From Gonatopus flavifemur (taxonomy: Eukaryota; Arthropoda; Insecta; Hymenoptera; Dryinidae), in assembly GCA_018340375.1 (NCBI GenBank), contig JAFFJZ010000046.1, positions 744,001-808,000 of the forward strand: DNA of 64,000 nucleotides, given 5' to 3'. Positions within the stretch are counted from its first letter, which is position 1; every line of letters begins with the position of its first letter. Position numbers and translations under genes: made by a program. Below are positions 56,856 through 64,000 of the stretch, one piece after another. A model generated the notes under the pieces. It saw only the letters and a list, made by a program, of their open reading frames with translations. It was not told where the DNA came from and ran no database searches.

Positions 56856-57508
56856 TGTTTCGAATTACTCATTCAATGAATTTATTATAATGAATTGTTA
56901 CTTCCCGGTCGCCGGGCATATAGAAAAAATACGTACTTCAGGCCTACCCGGTACGTAGTTCAGCCTTTTCCGAGTACCTAATTGGTCCCTTGATCGACTG
57001 ATCATCGTTGACCTATCATTGACGCCGAAAGTAGATCACTTGATCTTCGCGTCATTGATTCTGCGCAACGATGCATCTTTTGAATGAGGAAGAAGAAACA
57101 AATTATCACATCGTTAACGTCAACGGCCCTGTAGCCATCATCATTTAAGAAAAACCTTCGAGTTCCCGCGATTTCTACCATCCGGGCTCTTTATACGTTT
57201 CCCCACGTATTTTCTTATAATGTCCATGTTCTAATTTACCTATCGATTTTCCATTGCTTAGTATGTGCGCGTGTGCAGTGGTTCAATTGATTTAATTAAT
57301 CATTATATAGTCATTAACTATAACACGTGTCGGTTTTATTTCACACATCTCCGACTAAGCGACGTGCTCGTGAGTTCGGTTCACCGGTATTTTTCTATAT
57401 CTATATGCATCGTACGCGATGATTATAAAATCCCGTGATCGTTGCGTATTGTATATATTTTTCATATAAGTTAAATGTATATCGTTTTGTTCGAAGGAAC
57501 GTATACAA
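56856..57508 (+). repeat. 3' LTR of BEL/Pao element 2 (proposed)
   Basis: A purine-rich stretch, GCAAGGTGGGCGGCA, stands directly before TGTTTCGAATTACTC, the likely PPT and LTR start. The end near ACGTATACA is my best guess from the TG...CA rule. No 5' LTR exists in the window to confirm either boundary. Confidence 0.55.
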
Positions 57509-58145
57509 TAAGTATGTACTAGGATGATGCTTATATGGTAAAAAAAAATTTTGTCTCCAATTCAATTCGGACCACCCTTGGTGGATTCTGTTCTACATGT
57601 TGGAAGACATGTTCAGCATTTTTTTCAGAAATTTTAGAAAATATTTAGCGGCTGCTACCGATGCTGTAAGCTTCAACGTTTTATGAACGAACACTCAAAG
57701 AGAGGTTCCAACCAATTCAAAATGCAGATGCATAAAGCTGATTATAAATGATGTACTGTTCCAAATTGATGATCAAGATAATCCCAAATATGGTTCTATG
57801 ACAATAGATTCATTGGACTGAACTCCAAAAACTTTTGAAGAAAAATGACAGAAATAATAAAATTTTGTCTGTTTATCAAAAGCGAAATATTACCAAGAGT
57901 ATAGTATCACTTATTCAAATAAAGAGACGAATGCAACTCCCTCGTATCATCAAATAGACGCAAGTTCATATCAATGGAGTTGAATTGAATACACTAATTG
58001 ATCAAACACACTATCAGAAATTCTTCATTGATTTTTCACTTGATTTGCACTGACACCACATTTATAACAAAAAAACACAATATAACATTTTCATTCGGGG
58101 AATTTTATCCGACAATAACCCCATAATTTTGAAAACTTTCCCTCT
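57509..58145. other. AT-rich spacer
   Basis: No gene or repeat family recognised. Confidence 0.5.
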
Positions 58146-58148
58146 TCT

Positions 58149-58260
58149 CCATGTAAAAAGGATGTTAAAAAATGTATACAATTGTACACAAAACGTATAC
58201 AATTGTATAAAAATTGTGTACAATTTTATGCAGTCTTGGACATTTTTTCTACATGGGTTT
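58149..58260. mobile_element. GTATAC-rich palindromic MITE, copy 1
   Basis: The ends CCATGTAAAAAGGATGTT and, inverted, CCCATGTAGAAAAAATGTCC form imperfect TIRs. The inside is built of iterated GTATACAATTGTACAC motifs, each itself a near-palindrome. A sister copy lies at 58740-58857. Confidence 0.75.
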
Positions 58261-58739
58261 CTATCTGCAAATTTTGTTCTCGAGTCCTTAATAAAACACC
58301 ATCCATCTACAGAATACCGGAATCTCGTATCTTTCATCGCAATTATGTTTACGCATCAGCACATCAGATGAAGTGACTACAACAATTTGATGTATGGTTT
58401 CCATTTGTTACAACTGTCACAGAATTTGAAGGTCCAGTTTTTTTATGATTGTGTTTGATGAGGGTCGCAGATAGCATTTCGAAGTATCCCCTAGGTTCGC
58501 ATGCAATTTCCGTGCAGGAGCTTCCCCACGTGCGTCGCTTTTTGAGCGTACAAGCACATTGCGTGCAAAACTTGATTCATGTACGACGTTTCGTGAGGGC
58601 ATGTTACACGTATCTGAGAATGGTGATTCGGATCATCACAATACGCTCCTAGGGTTGAAATGAAACATCTAGTTTGGAATGTGTACTAAATAACACGAAA
58701 GGGAAGATTGAGTGTTTGTAAGAAGTGAGCAGGTAACAG

Positions 58740-58857
58740 CCCGTGTGCAAAAAAATGTCCAGAAATGGATACAATTGTACACAAATGGTATACAAATCGT
58801 ATACAATTGCACACAATTTGTATACAGTTTTGAACATTTCTTCACATGGGAGCACAC
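58740..58857. mobile_element. GTATAC-rich palindromic MITE, copy 2
   Basis: The ends CCCGTGTGCAAAAAAATGTC and, inverted, TCCCATGTGAAGAAATGTTC enclose the same iterated GTATACAATTGTACAC / TTGCACACAATTTG series. Copies 1 and 2 are about 75% alike. Confidence 0.75.
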
Positions 58858-59104
58858 TCCTTGTTCCACATCGTGGATAAATATTGTAAGAATATGATAA
58901 TTTTTGTATTTTTGTAGGTTTCAATTGCAATAATATTGGAGAATGAACATATATAACTTGTACTGAAATATATACAAGAATTATTCCTTTCCTCAATGAA
59001 AAAAGCTCTTCTTTTGTATTTCAAAGCACGGTAGCAACCTATTAAAATTATTTCAAAATCCCCATAAAATTCTAGAGTGCATATAACAGGTCTTAGGAGA
59101 ATAT

Positions 59105-59155
59105 TAGGGGGTGGTCCTTTAATTTTTTCAAACTTCGGTCCTAAGCATCACCCTA
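59105..59155. repeat. small inverted unit at the RTE junction
   Basis: TAGGGGGTGGTCCTTTAA and, inverted, CTAGGGTGATGCTTAGGACC form weak terminal repeats. Their tips resemble those of the MITE at 37171-37810. It stands right at the 3' edge of the RTE fragment. Confidence 0.4.
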
Positions 59156-59322
59156 GTGAGCATCTTTGTCTCACCTCTCTTTCAATTTGTGATTTCCCTC
59201 CATGACATATTCCTATTATTCCGGTTCGATTCTTATATAATTCATATATTATCTTCATATCCTTAAAACCAATTCCTACCTTTCCCAAGATCGCGAACAT
59301 TTTCTCCCAATCAACACTATCG
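59156..59322 (-). pseudogene. RTE internal fragment
   Basis: On the minus strand it encodes SVDWEKMFAILGKVGIGFKD, then IIYELYKNRTGIIGI and EREVRQRCSL. These are the palm-domain blocks just after the first catalytic Asp of the RTE reverse transcriptase. Both ends are cut inside the gene, which is unusual for an RTE copy and suggests later rearrangement. Confidence 0.88.
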
Positions 59323-60040
59323 AGCCTAATAGAACGAGAAAAAAAATTCGTTAAAATGAGACATGAAAAATATAGTCTGTTCAAACTCATCAGAATACAC
59401 ATTTTGCTCATGAAAAATTTCCCTCTTTCATCAATAATTCTTGAGATAAAGATTAGGAAGTGAAAATTTTCATTTCCTCAAAATCAATAAAATTCAAATT
59501 ATATTTTAAGATCACTCAGCGAGAATCAATTGGAAAAACTTGGACTTTAGTATACAGCTCCTTCAATGATCCCCAATAACAATCCCAAGAGAACATGAAG
59601 GTTCAAGGAACGTTCAACGAAGATTTATTCAACGTTCGGACATTTGAAGGTCCATTGGACTTTCCATTAACGTGAAATTACGTATAATGGACGTAAACTC
59701 AACCTAGGAGGTTTGTGTTCTCTTGAGGAACTAGTGAGTTAAATTTGTCGAAATATCTCATCGTTCAATGAATATTTAATGATAAACAAATGCTGTTGAG
59801 GACACGCGTCTTGAAGTTTCTACGGAAAAAAACCGTGGGAGGAATTTTTGATTTGGAAAAACTGAAAGCGACAAAACTGTTCGTCAATGTTCGAAAAAGT
59901 TTTCCTAGAATTTCCAGATCAATCGAGTGAAAAATGAAGGACATATTGAACATAGTTTACAACTAAGCGATTTTCTTCGAATTCTCCCCTATTTTCCAAA
60001 GTTGATTTATCCATCATTTTCTTGTTCTCAATCTGAACAG
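59323..60040. other. probable upstream intron of the FAR gene
   Basis: No coding similarity. It ends in a T/C-containing tract and AATCTGAACAG, a good splice acceptor for the exon at 60041. Confidence 0.5.
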
Positions 60041-60289
60041 CTCTTCGATACATTGCGAGAACAAAGACCAGAAAGTTTCGAAAAGTTAGTCCCTGTGAAC
60101 GGTGATGCAGCTTGTGGAGGGCTAGGATTGCCGGATGTGGAAAGAAAATTTCTCATGGAGAGAGTATCTATAATATTTCACGTCGCAGCCAGTGTCAGAT
60201 TTGATGATGATTTGAGAGAAGCCATATTCACGAACACAAGATCAACAAGGGATATTTGCATTTTAGCTGGAGGAATGAAGAACTTGGTG
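60041..60289 (+). CDS. fatty acyl-CoA reductase, single internal exon
   Basis: An 83-codon exon, read in phase 0 from the CTC at 60041, bounded by CTGAACAG before and GTGAGTATT after. The protein has the FAR Rossmann-domain features LFDTLREQRPESFEKLVPVN (the V-x-GD segment follows), GLGLPDVERKF, SIIFHVAASVRFDDDLREAI and NTRSTRDICILAGGMKNLV. FAR enzymes reduce fatty acyl-CoA to fatty alcohol in the ER or peroxisomes, for cuticle wax, pheromone or ether lipid. The N-terminal TGxxGFxG exon and downstream exons (YxxxK active site) are not found in the window, so introns must be large or the gene is partial. The downstream intron contains a mariner insertion. Which FAR paralogue it is cannot be told. 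Confidence 0.88.
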
Positions 60290-60423
60290 GTGAGTATTGT
60301 TCTCATGTATTTCCAAATTTCACAATCCCCTTCCAACTCGGACTGGATTGATTCGAAATTCAGTTTGAAGAAACAAAATTGATACTTGGATCAATCGCTT
60401 TATCTTCGTAGTCGATGAAAATA

Positions 60424-61633
60424 TTAGGTTGGTAAGAAAATCTTGCGAAACTTTTTTTTTCAATTGATCTATTGTTTCTAATAACGAAGTTCGAGAACAT
60501 TCGAGAGTGGTCTATGCGAGATCAGTCTAGAACCTTCCATACCGCATTGTTCATAAACCAGTCAGTTGTTCCGCGCAGTCAGTACGAGCAAAAATGGAAA
60601 AAAGTGCACTTCGAGCAATCGCTTATGACGAATTTTTACAAGGGCATTCTGCAAGATGTCGCTAGTATTTGCAGCGTGTTCAAGTCAGACGTTGTTCATC
60701 ATTCAACTGTATCTCGTTGGTATCAAAGTTCCCGTTTAGACGATACATCTTTTGAAGACAAACCCAGCGATTTAACGACGGGGAACTGCGTGCACTCACA
60801 AAGGCAAAGCCTAACACGTCGTCACGAGAAGTAGCCAACAAACTCGGTTGTAGCCACCCCACAATTCTCCAACATTTACAAGAGATGGGATATAGAAAAG
60901 TTGTGTCGTCTTGGCTACCACACGATCTGAGCAAATCAAACAAAGCGTCACGGTTGTCTATATGTCTTCCAGTCCTGCATCGTCCGGACAGAGAGGATTT
61001 TCTTGGAGAAATCGTCATTGGAGATGGAAGTTGGGTGCTCTATGTTGACCATATGTATATATACGCAAGCGACAGTGGCTACCGAAAAGAGAAAAACCAG
61101 AGCCAACCCCTAAACTGCCTCGCGGAGTACAGAGAATATTACTCTGTTGTTGGTGGGACTCTGAGGGCTTGCTCTATTACGAATTGCTACCAGCTGAGAC
61201 CAGGATATCGGCGGGGAGTTACACTAGACAACTGCAAAAACTGGCTGAAATTATCAAACTAAAAAGGCGTAGACGTGTCCAAGTTCGACTTCTCCATGAC
61301 AACGCTTGACCCCACTCGCAGCTGGGTTGGGAAGTTTCACCCGTATTCAATAGATTTGGCTCATACCGACTACCATCTTCCCCAGCCATTGAAAAATTAT
61401 TTACAGGATAAAGAATTTGATGATCTCGCAGATCTCGAAAATGCGCTGAACGACTTTTTTAACTCACGACCAAAACAATTTTGGACGGAGAACGTGCAAA
61501 GTTTACCAGAGCGTTGGGCACGAGTTGTAGATGCAGAGGGAGCGTACATCACTCAATGATATTGTATTATGAAAATAATAAAAACTTTTTCTCTAACTTT
61601 TTTGTGTGCTACAAGGCTTTCTTACCAACCTAA
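60424..61633 (+). mobile_element. mariner element, complete ends, decayed gene
   Basis: The ends TTAGGTTGGTAAGAAAATCT and, inverted, TTAGGTTGGTAAGAAAGCCT are flanked by TA (60422-60423 and 61634-61635). It is 1,210 bp long. It lies 134 bp downstream of the FAR exon, so it is inside the following intron if the gene is real. It is a different mariner lineage from 990-2280. Confidence 0.93.
60594..61559 (+). pseudogene. mariner transposase, several frameshifts and deletions
   Basis: It starts MEKSALRAIAYDEFLQGHSA at 60594 and soon changes frame. Recognisable blocks are FKSDVVHHSTVSRWYQSSRL, NTSSREVANKLGCSHPTILQ, SWLPHDLSKSNKASRLSICL, and IVIGDGSWVLYVDH, where the usual DE is DG beside the first catalytic Asp. 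Next comes LLHDNA followed by a TGA and a deletion between the second and third Asp. The C-terminal LKNYLQDKEFDDLADLENAL and LPERWARVVDAEGAYITQ follow. At least three frame changes and two stops rule out activity. Confidence 0.9.
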
Positions 61634-61948
61634 TATGACTAGGAGTGGACTCAAGACTCGAGTACAATTGAGAGAATCCACTTCAAACACAAGTTATAAT
61701 GCAAGATCCTTTTGGTCAACGTTAAGTATTTGAAGAATGAGATGAGAAAAAAATTGAATCAATATTGCTTGATTTCCCCATACCAAGGTTCATTCAAAAT
61801 GGTTGCAGTCTCGAAAAAACTCTTGTCCTGTCTTGTTTTGGTCCGAATTGACAGCAATTGTGATACATTTTGAATACAGTCAATTCCATACTTCGGGCGT
61901 GTTATTTCTCAACTATTTCATGCCCACGCTTCATTTGATGTGGAAATC
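61634..61948. other. spacer, no feature seen
   Basis: Ordinary mixed sequence between the mariner and the palindrome. Confidence 0.5.
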
Positions 61949-62625
61949 AGGATACACGGAGAGGCGAATCTTGGGTTTTTCGCACGAAGTGTCCCGAGCG
62001 AATAAAAGACGGTAGAGATTCGAGCGTTTACAGCACGGAGTACATGCTCCAAACGCCAAAGTGCCGTGCGTTGTTTACAAAGGAACTTGCCATAGAATAA
62101 AACCAAAGACAGGGATGCGAGCAATGCAAAGAGATCATGCGCGTAACGCAAGATACTCGATGCTAATAACGCACGGGCTCGAGCCATGGGACAAACGCAA
62201 GGCGGCCGTGGGTTTTTGACTACGGCCTCTTGCGTTTGAAATGGAGGAATGGGGAGCCTCGTCAGCCGAGTCAACAGTTTGGCCGTTATAGATTCTCTTG
62301 ACTGACGAGCCGCCGCTTACGAGGCTCCCCACTCCTCGATTTCAAACGCAAGAGGCCGTAGTCAAAAATCCACGGCCTTGCGTTCGTCCCATGGCTCGAG
62401 CCCGTGCGTTATTAGCATCGAGTATCTTGCGTTACGCGCATGATCTTGCATTGCTCGCATTCCTGTCTTCGGTTTTTTTCTATGGCAAGTTCCTTTGTAA
62501 ACAACGCACGGCACTTTGGCGTTTGGAGCATGTACTCCGTGCTGTAAACGCTCGAATATTTACCGTGGGTTATTCGCTCGGGACACTTCGTGCGAAAAAC
62601 CCAAGATTCGCCCCTCCGTGTACCC
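61949..62625. repeat. 677-bp GC-richer palindrome, high arm identity
   Basis: Left arm about 61949-62262 and right arm about 62318-62625 are inverted copies, roughly 94-95% alike. Shared pieces include CGCACGAAGTGTCCCGAGCG, GGAGTACATGCTCCAAACGC and CGCAAGATACTCGATGCTAA. The outer ends read GGRTACACGGAGRGGCGAAT. The spacer is about 55 bp. Base composition is near 50% GC, well above the surroundings. No protein is recognised, and mirrored open frames on both strands are a consequence of the symmetry. Confidence 0.9.
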
Positions 62626-64000
62626 AAGGTATGATGGGAAAGGAAAACACGAGTTTCAGCGCCGCCAGGGAGTTGTCTCGGCACTATGAGTAATATATAT
62701 ATATGTATATTTATACATATATATATGAAGTATACCACGTGACCATATTAGATATTTGAAAATTTGCAGAGTGATTTGATACATTCCGATACGTATTCGT
62801 ACCATGGGGATAAGTATGAATGAAAAATGTAATTTTCATTCATATTGAAAAAATCATTGGCTGATTCAAATGATGAATTGTTCTTCTTAAAATCAAATTA
62901 TCCCCAAGAACAAAGTAGAATACGATTTGAATATCGCGTATCCGAATGTGAACTGAGCATATATGGAAATATTCACGAAGTTTGAATCATTTTTTTTCAT
63001 GAGAAAAAACTGAAACATGTATTTTCATATTTTTTCAGAGGAGACTTGATAGGAATATTCAATTCAATAGAGTGCATGAGATTTCCCCATGTTCAATTGA
63101 AAATTCGTTCCAATGAACGATTCACACTTCATCGATATACATGAAAAGTGAAATATGGAACAAAGTACTTCTAGAGTACAGTTCATGCCTTATTTGATGT
63201 GATTTTGAATCGAATGGCCTATTATGACAGATTTTCGAAGTAATTTTTGACAATAAATCTTTGTGAAGTATCTATCGTACCAATAGTTCATGATAATCAG
63301 AGTAGAGGAAACTCACTGCGCTCCCAATATATCAGTCAATTTCTCCATCGAATAAAATTTTGTGAATGTCTACTACTCATTCGCAGGAAATTTATTCCAC
63401 AAAGTGCCTAGTTATTTTAAAAATAACATCTCTCTATTTCACTTGCTAATCATTTGAAAAATAATTGCAAGTGTACAAAAGTTATGATGATAGTACATTC
63501 TTTCATAAAATGCAACTTTGTATCGTCGTCACTCTATGAAAAACGAATAAAGTTGTGGAACATTGTTTTGTTGATATACTAATATTCTCAATACTTTTCC
63601 AGGAAAAATTCAATTACTGTCTCTGCTGAGTGATTACCTAATCTATGGACACTGATCAAGTATTCATTGGCGAAGTATTTCAAAATACAACACTCGATGA
63701 ATGTAACAGATTACCCTAGTTGAAGTCTCTCAGCAATTCATGAGAAAATGTTCTCGATAAGCTTATGAATATACATTCATTCGTATTTTGATGCATCATC
63801 AGCACAGATTCATAGGACTTCAAGGTTTACTTATGAATATCCTGTTCCAAAATCCATAATGGCTCATAGTAAGAACATTTTTTTATCACTTGCTATGCAA
63901 CTTCAACCAGGGGAGGTAATTGAGGAGCTGGATCGGATAACTCGCCGAGCGCTCGAACCGCGTCACAAGTTTGATGCAAGAGGTCCCGTCGGAGGTCGAA
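62626..64000. other. mostly AT-rich sequence to the window end
   Basis: A TA-rich palindromic run (about 62692-62727) lies at the start. I see no gene elsewhere. The last 95 bp (from about 63905, CAGGGGAGGTAATTGAGG) become abruptly GC-richer and may be the start of another element cut by the window edge. Confidence 0.5.

Larger units (their letters stand above)
52201..57508 (+). mobile_element. BEL/Pao element 2, 5'-truncated, with 3' LTR
   Basis: Gag C-terminus, protease, reverse transcriptase, RNase H and integrase follow in BEL order, then a 3' LTR. The 5' LTR and most of gag are missing at the RTE junction (about 52190-52201). This copy is far less decayed than BEL element 1: the long pol frame is open for 765 codons. 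It is from a different BEL lineage than element 1, as the gag and protease sequences differ strongly. Confidence 0.92.

Noticed and set aside
58129..58897. Tyr/Asn/Gln-rich repeated peptides from the GTATAC elements
   Set aside because: They arise in several frames and both strands from a palindromic DNA motif, which is not a coding pattern.
62135..62738. Mirrored proteins in the 677-bp palindrome
   Set aside because: Both arms give the same peptides by symmetry; no homologous family is known to me.
1..64000. tRNA or rRNA genes
   Set aside because: None was apparent on reading; short stem-loops found belong to repeats. A dedicated tRNA scan was not possible here.

Overview
This window looks like transposon-dense nuclear DNA from an arthropod, most likely an insect. 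It is AT-rich and has almost no host genes. It carries eukaryotic mobile-element families typical of insects: mariner/Tc1, hAT, a Transib-like RAG1-type element, Ty3/gypsy and BEL/Pao LTR elements, Jockey- and RTE-type non-LTR elements, and many short inverted-repeat elements. The only host gene trace I can support is one fatty acyl-CoA reductase exon (60041-60289, + strand) with good splice sites on both sides. I cannot assign the order or species.

Layout, left to right. 1-981 is a Ty3/gypsy reverse-transcriptase fragment on the minus strand. A nearly intact mariner (990-2280) sits at its boundary with element A (2284-6161), a long-TIR DNA transposon of a family I do not recognise. 6162-8186 holds unassigned sequence and a degenerate repeat. 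8187-11268 is a Jockey-type non-LTR element (minus). 13079-13940 is an inverted-repeat unit. 14484-15421 is an RTE fragment into whose 3' end element B (15422-18454), a relative of element A, has inserted. 18455-20843 is a 2.4-kb palindrome made of two inverted copies of another unassigned transposase gene, followed by the rest of the right-hand gene and three repeat blocks. 23465-29620 is a decayed BEL/Pao element broken by an RTE copy and by a 2.0-kb palindrome. 30283-32837 is a further fold-back unit. 33487-37092 is element C, a third unassigned DNA transposon.

37171-45166 is the most informative part. A 640-bp MITE lies in a TA run next to a DD41D mariner-like element (37825-45166). That element is split by a 5.3-kb Transib-like transposon (38498-43793) whose ends begin CACAGTG/TACAGTG and which is flanked by a CGACG target duplication. 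Removing the insert restores the host reading frame.

Further right are an inverted repeat around a deleted mariner (46065-47125), a fragment related to element C, a 5'-truncated RTE with a nearly full open frame (49505-52190), and the better preserved second BEL/Pao element with integrase and 3' LTR (52201-57508). Last come two GTATAC-rich palindromic MITEs, the host exon, a decayed mariner (60424-61633) and a short high-identity palindrome (61949-62625).

Most element genes carry stops, frameshifts or truncations, so the region reads as a nested graveyard rather than a set of working genes. Its most unusual overall property is the number of long inverted repeats. I count about ten with arms of roughly 0.15-1.2 kb. 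All order and family statements come from reading the sequence by eye; no database search was run.
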